A DNA stretch of 64,000 bases from Duganella sacchari (lineage in GTDB: Bacteria > Pseudomonadota > Gammaproteobacteria > Burkholderiales > Burkholderiaceae_D). The position numbers were made by a program, and so were the translations under genes. Below, one piece after another: positions 36,801 to 45,060 of the stretch. Position 1 is the first letter of the stretch. Each line of letters opens with the position of its first letter. The notes beneath the pieces are model-generated. The model worked only from the letters and a program-made list of their open reading frames with translations. It did no database searches and was not told where the DNA came from. The stretch covers positions 124,001 through 188,000 of the forward strand of contig NZ_FRCX01000004.1 in assembly GCF_900143065.1 (NCBI RefSeq), in the 5' to 3' direction.

Positions 36801-37440
36801 CGGATGCGTTGGTGATATCGAGCGCGCCGTCATGGCACTGCTTGACCTGGCCGTTCTCGACCGGCAGCAGGTCGTCGCTCATGGCGCCATCGGTGAAGGT
36901 AACGTGGTCCACCCACACGTGGTCGGAGCCGGAGACGCCGATGCCGTCGTAGGCGGAGTTCCAGTTACCCAGTGCGCCATCATTCGGGTCCCATATCGGG
37001 CCGACGTCGCACGGGTTCACGATCTTCAGATTGCGGATGATGACTTGCGAGACGTTGGCGACGACGATATGGCCGTTGATGATGCCGGCAGTGTTGTCCG
37101 CGCCGATCAGCGTGGTATTGGCCGGCAGGCGTATCAGGCCGCGTATCGCCTGGTCACCCGTGTTCGCGTAGGGCACGCCCTCGCTCATGTCGATGGTGCC
37201 GGCCAGCTTGATGATTTTCGGATTGAGGCCGCCGCGCTGTATGGCGGCCAACAGTTGCGGGCGGCTGGCCACGGTATAAATCTGCGAGCTGATGGCGGCC
37301 GAACCACCGGTGGTGCCGCTGCCAAAACCATCTGCCGGTGCGCCTTGCAGTGCCGGATCGAGGCCCGCCGCGTGGGTGGCCGCGGCCAGGCTGAATAAAA
37401 GGGACAGGCGTAGCGCCGCCCTGAAACGGGAGAGTTTCAT
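33895..37440 (-). CDS. Secreted pectate lyase - pectin methylesterase fusion
   Basis: An 1181-residue extracellular enzyme with signal peptide ('LSLLFSLAAATHAAG'). Domains: PL1 pectate lyase (about 50-390, 'VWVDHVTF' at 175-182, catalytic-type 'SRAPRVRYG' near R260); a concanavalin-like domain (about 405-600); an Ig-like Big_2-type domain (about 605-690); a second Ig-like domain (about 700-830); and CE8 pectin methylesterase (about 845-1181). CE8 catalytic residues D985 ('SEQDTL'), D1006 ('GNVDFIWG') and R1079 have the expected spacing. The esterase would remove methyl groups so the lyase can cleave polygalacturonate. The ATG at 37440 has an AAGGAG ribosome-binding site. It lies 29 bases after the PEP-CTERM gene. 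Confidence 0.93.
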   Translation of the reverse strand: MKLSRFRAALRLSLLFSLAAATHAAGLDPALQGAPADGFGSGTTGGSAAISSQIYTVASRPQLLAAIQRGGLNPKIIKLAGTIDMSEGVPYANTGDQAIRGLIRLPANTTLIGADNTAGIINGHIVVANVSQVIIRNLKIVNPCDVGPIWDPNDGALGNWNSAYDGIGVSGSDHVWVDHVTFTDGAMSDDLLPVENGQVKQCHDGALDITNASDYVTVSYNVFGQHRKNNLIGSSDTATGDNGKLHITFSNNVFRDIVSRAPRVRYGQVHLFNNYFVGSKSHPAYPYEYSVGVGQQAQILSNNNVFEIAGVTRCDEVVTPIGGTVPGAFKDAGSVLNGAALAGCSTPNSVAYSVPYAYSARPVALVKANAIAQAGAGKLTTSISGSGNVTPDPTVTLTCPATGLYFCDDFQSSSMANWNLLPVAGPNGSFSVKNETVGAANIVMQYTAAGTGGVLATLKSSAMANVPNGDYYVEARIKPLTNSTTGNKLLYLLTRYKDASNWYGAGLNVQSATTSTQVEIARMLNGTLTRPKQVKKPIQMDAQFYTVRFEMIGTTLTVYLDGEALGSVTDAAFADRGVVGLYTANKSFQIDDVRIGNPALKPSQLTLNPAALTYAAEVGDAPLAVSVTALKPDGTLDDFTASSSNPGVAAVAINGKALTVTAVGAGNATITVTSASDPTLTRTIAATISPQFVQPVQTYALAGATLPAAHADTIQVDASLKLTFDTPPTLGTGGSIRIFRKTDNALVDVIRLSGESDVLGYPGQANVRKVNTTPITISGNTVTIKPHANRLAYGTEYYVAISNGVFTGTALGGVPFAGIGKLGDWSFTTRASAPAIGNSLTVGDAADTDFSTVQGALNFAMQMLGAADPVTIHIRNGVYNELLYLRGKDNVTLKGDSRDGAIIQYTNYDTLNTGSGASQASLDAAAAGGRAVMLVESSDMLVLDTLTLKNTTLRSNAISAQAETLYFNNDSGRLIAKNANFYSEQDTLNLKGYAWFWHTLVAGNVDFIWGSSRVALFEESEIRSVGDTSNAGSGGYILQARVANATDKGYVFLNCSLTHGAGPGPQHGDVPAGATYLARSAGSTAYWDNIAFINTRMDSHIATVGWASAGVNSQPAPNPVAASAVSGWREYGSTTMSGDAINLAARVGGFQLSASDVAAGFADRTRVFAAYGGGAGWNPQP

Positions 37441-37469
37441 CTGGTGCTCCTTGAATTGTAAGAGGGCGG

Positions 37470-38024
37470 TTAGCGGTTGCGGCGGCGTGCGCGCAATCCC
37501 AGGCCGAGCAGACCGGCTGCCAGCATCACGGCGCTGGCGGGTTCCGGCACTGCCTGCAGCGTGATATTGGTTTGCAGCGCGCTGTAATCGCCGTTCCACC
37601 TCACCGCACTGAGGTCGATGGTGATGGTGTGGCCATCGGCCACGGTCAGCAGCGGCACGCCGCTGGTCAGGCCCGCATCCGTGATGGTGAAGGTTTTGAT
37701 GGCGGCGCCCAGCGAGGCGCCAAAGTCAAAGCTGGCGATGTAGGCGCCGGTGGGGATGGTGCTGTTGTTATAGATGGTGAGGTGGCCGTCAGCGGCGAAA
37801 TCGAAGCCGAACAAGGCGTCGCTGGTGAAGAATTCCACGCTGGTGTTGAGCGGATCGAGCCCACTCACGCTGCTGCCGGCATAGTCGTCGGCGATGCCGA
37901 GCATGCCGCCGGCGTTGTAGCTGGCGCTGATGATGGCGTTTTGCAGTGGTTGTGCGGCCGTTGCGGCGCCGCCAGCCAAGAGCAGGCATGCCGCGACGGC
38001 GGCCTGGCGTAAGGTAATGTGCAT
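37470..38024 (-). CDS. PEP-CTERM sorting-signal protein
   Basis: A 184-residue protein with an N-terminal signal ('AAVAACLLLAGGAATAA') and a C-terminal PEP-CTERM tripartite tail: 'VPEPAS', a hydrophobic helix and 'RARRRNR'. Such proteins are processed by exosortase and exported, often with exopolysaccharide. The middle is a beta-rich region of unknown function. It is the first gene of the operon with the pectin-degrading fusion. The ATG at 38024 is chosen because the upstream frame overlaps palindromic operator-like DNA. An exosortase gene should exist elsewhere in the genome. Confidence 0.9.
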   Translation of the reverse strand: MHITLRQAAVAACLLLAGGAATAAQPLQNAIISASYNAGGMLGIADDYAGSSVSGLDPLNTSVEFFTSDALFGFDFAADGHLTIYNNSTIPTGAYIASFDFGASLGAAIKTFTITDAGLTSGVPLLTVADGHTITIDLSAVRWNGDYSALQTNITLQAVPEPASAVMLAAGLLGLGLRARRRNR

Positions 38025-38427
38025 TGAGTCTCCAGATAGTTTGAGTTTAACAACGCCGGTCTGTGCCGGTCGCCGGTCGGCACACCTCGCGTATGCCGTG
38101 CCACTGCCAGGAAGGCCAGAGGATGGCCGAGCTTGCAGTTGGTCAAAAATCTGTGATGCGGTGGGGACTGCTGGTTGACCAATTCTACGGTGGTCTGACC
38201 ACTTCCGCAACGCTGTGTTGCATAAAAGATGCTACGTAGACATCAAAAAACATGCAAAACTATGAAAACTTAATGTCAATTAATTCTGTCAATCAAGTCA
38301 GTGTTGTATGGAAAGTTTTTTTGAAGAAAAAAGTACTTTTTTGCTTCTGCAGCCCGCACGAAATGGTAACTGTTGCCAAAACGCTGATAGAATGAAGGGG
38401 TGAGGAATCGTCCTGCAGGAGTCAATT
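38025..38427. other. 403-base intergenic control region
   Basis: The longest gap without a gene in the window. The left half (38130-38210) carries TGGT/ACCA palindromes described separately. The right half (38220-38345) is distinctly A+T-rich with A and T tracts, unlike the rest of the window, and suits divergent promoters or nucleoid-protein binding. It separates the minus-strand pectin operon from the plus-strand EF-hand gene, whose GGAG ribosome-binding site is at 38418-38421. No RNA gene or ORF was recognised. Confidence 0.7.
38139..38202. promoter_or_regulatory. TGGT-ACCA palindromes upstream of the pectin operon (FadR/GntR-type operator candidates)
   Basis: GTGGTCTGACCAC at 38190-38202 is a perfect 13-base palindrome with the core TGGT-N3-ACCA. 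A second copy, TGGTTGACCA (38172-38181), and a half site TTGGTCA (38139-38145) that pairs with TGACCAA (38176-38182) lie beside it. TGGT-N(2-3)-ACCA is the known core for FadR-subfamily GntR repressors such as PdhR, ExuR and UxuR. Upstream of pectin genes, control by a uronate-responsive GntR repressor is a reasonable inference. The repressor gene is not in the window. Confidence 0.55.
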
Positions 38428-39057
38428 ATGATTATGGTGAACAACATTGGCGGTGCTACTCTTTCCGCGGCCCTGGTTGCCGAGAAAGCGCTCGAACCTC
38501 GAAAGGTCGTTCAGTCTATTGATAATGGCGCCAATGCAGACCTGAGCGCTTCGGTTGCCGCTTACCTGTCGCTGCCTGGTTTCAACGCCACCAGCCCGCT
38601 GCAGACGGATACCGGCAACACCAACGGCAATCAGGCCAACGCCCTGGTCAAAGCGGTGTCGCAAGACGAAACGCTGAAGACCGCGCTGCAGCAGTTCGAT
38701 GAAGGTCTGAAAAAACTGACCTTGCGTCCAGAGACCCAGATCTTCCAGGCCCGCTTTGGCGCCGATGCCCATGCCAACAACAACGTCAACGACAACTTGC
38801 CTGCGCCAGAGCCGCTGCCAGGCGTCGGCAAGGATGGCATTCTCGGTGCGCCACCGCCAGATAGCGAAATGGCCGCCGACACCAATCACGACGGCAAGGT
38901 GAGCGAGGAAGAACGTATCCGCTACGAAGCGCCGCTGACCTACCGCAGCCTGGCGCATGACGACCAACTGGATGCGCAAACCAATGGTCCGAGCGCCTTC
39001 TCGCTGGCCGAAGTCAACCGCGCTTATGGCGCCGTGGCCACGCCGGAACCAGCCTGA
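38428..39057 (+). CDS. Unknown protein with one EF-hand loop
   Basis: A 209-residue protein with no signal peptide or membrane segment. Residues 151-162 (DTNHDGKVSEEE) form a canonical EF-hand calcium loop, with acidic or amide residues at positions 1, 3, 5 and 12 and Gly at 6. A single loop would need a partner to form a stable EF-hand pair. The rest is Asn/Asp-rich and unrecognised. The gene is monocistronic, with its own strong intrinsic terminator, so it is clearly an independent transcription unit. The ATG at 38428 has GGAG 6 bases upstream; an ATG two codons later is also possible. Confidence 0.8.
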   Translation: MIMVNNIGGATLSAALVAEKALEPRKVVQSIDNGANADLSASVAAYLSLPGFNATSPLQTDTGNTNGNQANALVKAVSQDETLKTALQQFDEGLKKLTLRPETQIFQARFGADAHANNNVNDNLPAPEPLPGVGKDGILGAPPPDSEMAADTNHDGKVSEEERIRYEAPLTYRSLAHDDQLDAQTNGPSAFSLAEVNRAYGAVATPEPA

Positions 39058-39075
39058 TTATTGACCTGACCTGAA

Positions 39076-39113
39076 AACGGGCTTTGCCAGCAATGGCAAA
39101 GCCCGTTTTTTTT
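39076..39113 (+). terminator. Intrinsic (Rho-independent) terminator
   Basis: AACGGGCTTTGCC pairs with GGCAAAGCCCGTT around a short AGCAAT loop and is followed by eight T. It lies 18 bases after the EF-hand gene stop and is a textbook intrinsic terminator, the clearest in the window. Confidence 0.95.
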
Positions 39114-39129
39114 CATCGCCGCACGGCAA

Positions 39130-39187
39130 TAAATGTACACGTGACACAGAAAAAATGCGAATATGGCACTAAATGTATATTCATTTA
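39130..39187. promoter_or_regulatory. AT-rich inverted repeat upstream of the RND operon (candidate TetR-type operator)
   Basis: TAAATG-TATATT-CATTTA (39170-39187) is a perfect 6-base inverted repeat, and the half TAAATGTA recurs at 39130-39137. It lies 50 bases before the start of the efflux operon. TetR/AcrR-type repressors of RND pumps bind AT-rich palindromes of this kind, but no such regulator gene is adjacent, so assignment is inference. Confidence 0.45.
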
Positions 39188-39239
39188 ACCTTTAGTATGC
39201 AGCAACCTTAAATATCAGTAACAGGTGCGGGAGATTGTA

Positions 39240-40781
39240 GTGAAAAAACGGATCTTCAGGCAGTTCCATACGCTGGCCTTGCGGGCTGGCGTTGCGGCGT
39301 TGATCGCCGCCGGTCTGGGCGGATGTGCGCTCGGGCCAAATTTTAAATCCCCAGAAGCGCCGGCCACCGCCGGCAATAGTTATACCCCCACGCCGCTGCC
39401 GCAACAGACAGCGTCCGCGCCCGGTCTGGGTGGCGCTTCACAGCAGTTCGCGTTTGGGCAGGAAATTCCCGCGCAGTGGTGGACGCTGTTCCGTTCACCA
39501 GCATTGGATCAGCTGATCCGCAGTGCGCTGGAGCAGAACCCGAACATGGCCGCCGCCGAAGCCGCGCTGCGTCAGACGCAGGAAAACTATAACGCGCAGG
39601 CCGGCAGTCTGGTTTATCCGTCCGTGAATGCCCAGCTGGGTGCGACACGGCAGAAGACCAGCGTTGCGACCGCCGGTGCGGGCGCCGGCGTCTATAACGT
39701 GTACAACGCCTCGGTCAACGTGGCTTACACGCCGGACGTGTTTGGCGCCACCCGCCGCACGCTGGAAGGCGCGCAGGCTGCGGTGGACTACCAGCGCTAT
39801 CAGGTGGAAGCGACTTACCTGACGCTGAGCGCCAACGTGGTGACTACGGCGATTCAGGAAGCGTCGCTGCGCGCGCAGCTGAAGGCCACGCTTGAAGTGC
39901 TGGAGGCGTTGACGCGGCAGCAGGGCGTGATCGAGAAGCAGTTTGAATATGGCGCAATTCCGCGCGCGACGCTGCTCAGCCAGCGCAACCAGGTGGCGCA
40001 GATTCAGTCCACCATTGCGCCGCTGGAGAAGTCGCTGGCGGCGACGCGCCACCAGTTGTCCATCCTGGCCGGCAAGCTGCCGGGCGAAGCGGGCATACCG
40101 GAGTTCTCGCTCGAGACGCTGACGTTGCCGGAGCAGTTGCCGGTGTCGCTGCCGTCCGCCCTGGTGCGCCAGCGGCCTGACATCCGCGCCAGCGAAGAAC
40201 AGCTGCACCAGGCCAGCGCCGCCATCGGCGTGGCGACGGCCGCCCAGTATCCGCAGTTCACGCTGAGCGGCAGCTACGGTTCGGCCTCCGATACTTTCAG
40301 CAAGCTGTTTGATTCCCAGACCACGGCCTGGAATCTGGCGGCGGGCATCGCGCAGCCGATTTTCAACGGCGGTGCACTGAGCGCCAGGCGGCGTGCTGCG
40401 GAAGCGGCCTACGATGTAGCGGCCGCGCAGTACCGCGCCACGGTGCTGACAGCGTTCAAGAACGTGGCCGACACGCTGCGCGCGCTGGATGCGGATGCTG
40501 CGGCGCTGAAGTCGCAAGCGGATGCTGAGGCGCTGGCCAAGGAAACGCTGACGCTGGCCGAGCAGCAGTACAAGCTCGGTGGCATCAGCTACCTGGTCTT
40601 GCTCGACGCGCAGCGCAGCTACCAGCAGACCCATATCAACCTGGTCCAGGCGCAGGCGGTGCGTTACGCCGATACCGCCGCGTTGTTCCAGGCACTGGGC
40701 GGCGGCTGGTGGAACCGCGCCAACGGCGTGCCGGCAGCGACTGCGGTATCCACCGCAGCGCCCTACGGTAAAAACCAATAA
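39240..40781 (+). CDS. Outer-membrane efflux lipoprotein (NodT/OprM type)
   Basis: About 513 residues from the GTG at 39240 (GGGAG seven bases upstream; a GTG at 39225 is less likely). The signal ends in a lipobox ('GLGGCALGPNF'), typical of NodT-family outer-membrane factors. Two repeats of long helical hairpins follow, with 'RPDIRASEEQLHQASAAIGVA' typical of the family. It forms the trimeric outer-membrane channel of the pump encoded by the next two genes, 23 bases downstream. Confidence 0.93.
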   Translation: MKKRIFRQFHTLALRAGVAALIAAGLGGCALGPNFKSPEAPATAGNSYTPTPLPQQTASAPGLGGASQQFAFGQEIPAQWWTLFRSPALDQLIRSALEQNPNMAAAEAALRQTQENYNAQAGSLVYPSVNAQLGATRQKTSVATAGAGAGVYNVYNASVNVAYTPDVFGATRRTLEGAQAAVDYQRYQVEATYLTLSANVVTTAIQEASLRAQLKATLEVLEALTRQQGVIEKQFEYGAIPRATLLSQRNQVAQIQSTIAPLEKSLAATRHQLSILAGKLPGEAGIPEFSLETLTLPEQLPVSLPSALVRQRPDIRASEEQLHQASAAIGVATAAQYPQFTLSGSYGSASDTFSKLFDSQTTAWNLAAGIAQPIFNGGALSARRRAAEAAYDVAAAQYRATVLTAFKNVADTLRALDADAAALKSQADAEALAKETLTLAEQQYKLGGISYLVLLDAQRSYQQTHINLVQAQAVRYADTAALFQALGGGWWNRANGVPAATAVSTAAPYGKNQ

Positions 40782-40804
40782 CTCATACAGCAGGAGAACG
40801 ATTC

Positions 40805-41965
40805 ATGGCCAAGCGACTGATGACCAAGCGTATGCTGATCATGGTGGGATTAGTCATTCTACTGATCGCCGTACTGGCGTTCGGGAAGTTTTTGCAAATT
40901 AAGAAGCTGATTGCCAGCGCACCCAAGCCGTCCGCGCAGGTAGTCACTGCGATCCAGACGCAGGTGGCGGAATGGCAGCCGCAGCTCAGCTCCGTGGGCA
41001 CGCTGTCGCCGGTGCGTGGTGTCGATGTGACCACCGAGATCGCCGGCCTGGTGCGCGAAGTGCGCTTCAAGTCGGGCGACGAGGTGAAAGCCGGGCAGGT
41101 GCTGTTCGAGATGAACGCCGATTCCGACATCGCCCAGCTGCGCGCCCTGCAAGCCAGCGCCGACCTGTCCGGCACCACGCTCAAGCGCGACAAGCTGCAG
41201 CTGGCGGCGCAAGCCATCAGCCAGGCGCAGGTCGATGCCGATGAAGCGGATGTGAAGTCCAAGCAGGCGCTGGTCGCACAGCAAAAAGCGCTGGTCGACA
41301 AGAAGACCATCCGCGCACCGTTCGCCGGCAAGCTGGGTATCACCGCCGTCAATCCGGGCCAGTACCTGAACCCGGGCGACAAGCTGGTGACGCTGCAAAC
41401 CATCGACACCGTGTATGTGGACTTTTATGTGCCGCAGAAGCAGCTGGCCAATCTGTCCATCGGCCAGAAGCTGAACCTGACCAACGACGCCTATCCTGGC
41501 GTGGCATTCCCGGCCAAGGTTACGTCGATCAATCCGAAAGTGGACGCCGCCACCCGCAACGTGCAGGTGCAGGCCACCGTGCCTAACGCCAAGCGCCAAC
41601 TGCTGCCTGGCATGTTCGGTAATGTCAGCCTGGATCAGGGCGACCTGAAAAAATACCTGACCCTGCCGCAGACGGCCATTACCTACAACCCGTATGGTTC
41701 GACCGTGTTCGTGCTGGCGCCGCCGCCAGCCAGCGCCAAGGATCCGCTCAAGGATGAGAAGGGCCAGCCTTACCTGGTGGCGCAGCAGGTGTTCGTGACC
41801 ACCGGTCCGACGCGCGGCGACCAGGTGGCCATCCTCACCGGCCTGAAAGAAGGCCAGACCGTGGTCACCAGCGGCCAGCTGAAACTGAAGAACGGTTCGC
41901 CGGCTGTGATCGACAACAAGGTGCAACCGGCTAACAGCCCGAATCCGACGCCGCAGGAACACTGA
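40805..41965 (+). CDS. RND efflux periplasmic adaptor (membrane fusion protein)
   Basis: A 386-residue protein with one N-terminal membrane anchor ('MLIMVGLVILLIAVLAFG'). It has a lipoyl-like domain ('GLVREVRFKSGDEVKAGQ'), a helical hairpin (about 110-160), the beta-barrel segment 'IRAPFAGKLGITAVNPGQYL' and a C-terminal membrane-proximal domain. It links the permease to the outer-membrane channel. An AGGAG ribosome-binding site precedes the ATG. It lies between the channel and permease genes. Confidence 0.93.
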   Translation: MAKRLMTKRMLIMVGLVILLIAVLAFGKFLQIKKLIASAPKPSAQVVTAIQTQVAEWQPQLSSVGTLSPVRGVDVTTEIAGLVREVRFKSGDEVKAGQVLFEMNADSDIAQLRALQASADLSGTTLKRDKLQLAAQAISQAQVDADEADVKSKQALVAQQKALVDKKTIRAPFAGKLGITAVNPGQYLNPGDKLVTLQTIDTVYVDFYVPQKQLANLSIGQKLNLTNDAYPGVAFPAKVTSINPKVDAATRNVQVQATVPNAKRQLLPGMFGNVSLDQGDLKKYLTLPQTAITYNPYGSTVFVLAPPPASAKDPLKDEKGQPYLVAQQVFVTTGPTRGDQVAILTGLKEGQTVVTSGQLKLKNGSPAVIDNKVQPANSPNPTPQEH

Positions 41966-41977
41966 GGATAAAGCGCC

Positions 41978-44900
41978 ATGAACTTTACCGACATCTTCAT
42001 TAAACGGCCGGTGCTGGCCAGCGTGATCAGTTTACTGATCGTGGTGCTGGGTCTGCGCTCGCTGTTCAGCCTTCCGATCAACCAGTATCCGAAGACGCAG
42101 AACTCGGTGGTGACCATCTCCACCACCTACTACGGCGCGGATGCGGCCACGGTGGCGGGCTTTATCACCCAGCCGCTGGAATCGGCGATCGCGCAGGCCC
42201 AGGGTATCGACTACCTGTCGTCGTCGTCCAACAGCGGCGTGTCGACCATTACCGCGACGCTGCGCCTGAACTACGATTCCAACCGCGCGCTGACCGAGAT
42301 CACCACCCAAGTCAACTCGGTCAAGAACCAGCTGCCGCAACAGGCGCAGCAACCAGTGCTGACGGTGCAGACCGGCCAGACCACGGACGCCATGTACATG
42401 GGCTTCTACAGCGACACGCTGCCGACCAATAACGTGACCGACTTCCTGGCGCGCGTGGTCAAGCCCAAGCTGGATTCGATCCAGGGCGTACAGACGGCTG
42501 AACTGCTGGGCGCCCGCCAGTTTGCGCTGCGTGCCTGGCTGGACGCAGGCAAGATGGCCGCGCATGGCGTGACGGCGGCAGAAGTCAGCCAGGCCCTGGC
42601 TGCCAACAACTACCTGGCCGGCCTGGGCGCCAGTAAAGGCCAGATGGTGACCGTGCCGCTGACCGCCGGCACCGACCTGCATACGGTGGACGAATTCAAG
42701 CAGCTGGCCGTCAAGCAGAAGGGCGGCGCCATCGTGCACCTGGAAGACATTGCGACGGTGACGCTGGGTTCGGAAAACTATGACTTCAACGTCGCCTTCA
42801 GTGGCGTGCGCTCGGTGTTCATCGGTATCAAGGTAGCGCCGGACGCGAACATCCTGGACGTGGCCAAGCGCGTGCGCGAGGCCTTCCCGGCGATCCGCGA
42901 CCAGCTGCCATCGGGCCTGACCGGTGAAATCGTCTACGACTCCACGGACTTCATCAACACCTCGATTGACGAAGTGGTCAAGACACTGGTGGAAGCGCTG
43001 GTGATTGTGACCATCGTGATCTATCTGTTCCTGGGCAGCTTCCGCGCGGTGATCGTGCCGGTAGTGGCGATGCCGCTGTCGCTGATCGGCACCTTCTTCG
43101 TGATGCTGATGCTGGGCTATTCGATCAACTTGCTGACGCTGCTGGCGATCGTGCTGGCCATCGGCCTGGTGGTGGACGATGCAATTATCGTGGTGGAGAA
43201 CGTTGACCGTCATATGAAGGCGGGCATGACGCCATTCGACGCCGCGATTGTCGCGGCGCGCGAACTGGGTAGTCCGATCCTGGCGATGACGGTGGTGCTG
43301 ATTGCCGTCTACGTGCCTATCGGCTTCCAGGGCGGCCTGACAGGCGCGCTGTTCACCGAGTTTGCGTTCACGCTGGCTGGTGCGGTAGCGGTGTCCGGCA
43401 TCGTCGCGCTGACGCTGTCGCCGATGATGTGCGGTCACTTCTTCGACCACTCCCAGGATGAGGGCAAGTTCGTCAAAGCGATCGACCGCGTGTTTGAAAA
43501 AGTCCACAACGGCTATCTGCGCGCGCTGCATGGCCTGCTGGAGACCTGGGCGGTGCTGATCGTGTTTGGCGTGATCGTGTTTGCGCTGCTGATCCTGATG
43601 TTCAAGATGTCGCAGTCGGAGCTGGCGCCGGAAGAGGACCAGGGCATCGTGCTGTCGCAGGTGGTGGGTGCGCCTACCGCCACGTCGGACCAGATGCAGA
43701 CCTACGCCAAGCAGATTTTCGAAGTGGCCAAGGGCCTGCCGGAATACGAGCAGATGTTCCAGATCACCGGCGTACCGACCACCAATGCCGGTATCGGTGG
43801 CGTGCTGTTCAAATCCTGGGACAAGCGTAGCCGTTCGGCGCACGAGATCCAGCAGGAACTGCAAGCCAAGTGGAACCACATTGCCGGTGGCCGCGTGGCG
43901 GCATTCCAGTTCCCGGCGTTGCCGGGTAGCTCGGGCCTGCCGGTGCAGTTCGTGATTACCACCACGGAGCCGTTCGAAAACCTGAACACGGTGGCGCAGG
44001 CAGTGCTGGACCGCGCGCGCAAGGACAACAAGTTCTACTTCGTCGACGTCGACCTGAAAATCGACACGCCGCAGGCGCGCGTTGACGTGGACCGTGAAAA
44101 GCTGGCCACGCTGGGCCTGACGCAGCAGGACTTCGGTAACGCCATGGCGGCGGCGCTGGGCGGCGGCTACGTCAACTACTTCTCGATCGCCGGCCGTTCG
44201 TACAAGGTGATCCCGCAGGTGCAACAGGTGGACCGCCTGAATCCTGACGACGTGCTGGACTTCTACATCAAGACGCCGAGCGGCGACATGATCCCGGCCA
44301 GCACCGTGGCGACCATCAAGTACAGCGTGCAGCCGGAATCGATTACCCGCTTCCAGCAGCTGAACTCCGCGACCGTCTCCGGCGTGAGCGGTGCGACCCA
44401 GGGTGAGATCCAGCAGTACCTGCGCGATGTGCTGAAGGAAGTGGCGCCATCCGGCTACACGGCGGACTTCTCGGGCGAATCGCGCCAGTACGCCAAGGAG
44501 TCGGGCGGCTTCCTGGTGACCATGCTGTTTGCGGTCATCATCGTGTTCCTGGCGCTGGCCGCGCAGTTCGAGAGCTTCCGCGATCCGATTGTGATCCTGT
44601 TCTCGGTGCCGATGGCGCTGTTTGGTGCGATGACGTTTATCTTCCTTGGCTTCGCGTCCATCAACATCTACACCCAGGTGGGTCTGGTGACGCTGATGGG
44701 CCTCATCTCCAAGCACGGTATCCTGATCGTGGAAGTGGCCAACCATCTGCGTGAAGCCGGCAAGTCCAAGCGCGAGGCTATCGAGGAAGCGGCTGCTACC
44801 CGTCTGCGTCCTATCCTGATGACCACCGCCGCGATGGTGTTCGGTGTGGTGCCACTGGTGATCGCATCGGGCGCGGGTGCGGCCGGCCGTCACGCCATGG

Positions 44901-45052
44901 GCCTGGTGATCTTTACCGGCCTGTCGATCGGTACCTTGTTTACGCTGTTCGTGGTGCCAGCCATGTATATGTTCCTGGCGGGTGAGCACAAGGTGGAGGC
45001 CAAGCCGGCCGACGCCGCACCAGGCGAGCCGTCGGCGCAAGGCGTCCACTGA
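41978..45052 (+). CDS. RND efflux permease (HAE1 family)
   Basis: A 1024-residue, 12-helix proton-driven pump of normal length. 'IFIKRPVLASVISLLIVVLG' is the first helix; 'GLVVDDAIIVVENVDRH' in helix 4 carries the proton-relay aspartates; two large periplasmic loops hold the porter domains. It exports hydrophobic compounds such as antibiotics, solvents or secondary metabolites; the substrate cannot be told. It follows the adaptor by 12 bases and is followed 8 bases later by a diguanylate cyclase gene. Confidence 0.95.
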   Translation: MNFTDIFIKRPVLASVISLLIVVLGLRSLFSLPINQYPKTQNSVVTISTTYYGADAATVAGFITQPLESAIAQAQGIDYLSSSSNSGVSTITATLRLNYDSNRALTEITTQVNSVKNQLPQQAQQPVLTVQTGQTTDAMYMGFYSDTLPTNNVTDFLARVVKPKLDSIQGVQTAELLGARQFALRAWLDAGKMAAHGVTAAEVSQALAANNYLAGLGASKGQMVTVPLTAGTDLHTVDEFKQLAVKQKGGAIVHLEDIATVTLGSENYDFNVAFSGVRSVFIGIKVAPDANILDVAKRVREAFPAIRDQLPSGLTGEIVYDSTDFINTSIDEVVKTLVEALVIVTIVIYLFLGSFRAVIVPVVAMPLSLIGTFFVMLMLGYSINLLTLLAIVLAIGLVVDDAIIVVENVDRHMKAGMTPFDAAIVAARELGSPILAMTVVLIAVYVPIGFQGGLTGALFTEFAFTLAGAVAVSGIVALTLSPMMCGHFFDHSQDEGKFVKAIDRVFEKVHNGYLRALHGLLETWAVLIVFGVIVFALLILMFKMSQSELAPEEDQGIVLSQVVGAPTATSDQMQTYAKQIFEVAKGLPEYEQMFQITGVPTTNAGIGGVLFKSWDKRSRSAHEIQQELQAKWNHIAGGRVAAFQFPALPGSSGLPVQFVITTTEPFENLNTVAQAVLDRARKDNKFYFVDVDLKIDTPQARVDVDREKLATLGLTQQDFGNAMAAALGGGYVNYFSIAGRSYKVIPQVQQVDRLNPDDVLDFYIKTPSGDMIPASTVATIKYSVQPESITRFQQLNSATVSGVSGATQGEIQQYLRDVLKEVAPSGYTADFSGESRQYAKESGGFLVTMLFAVIIVFLALAAQFESFRDPIVILFSVPMALFGAMTFIFLGFASINIYTQVGLVTLMGLISKHGILIVEVANHLREAGKSKREAIEEAAATRLRPILMTTAAMVFGVVPLVIASGAGAAGRHAMGLVIFTGLSIGTLFTLFVVPAMYMFLAGEHKVEAKPADAAPGEPSAQGVH

Positions 45053-45060
45053 GCGCCACC

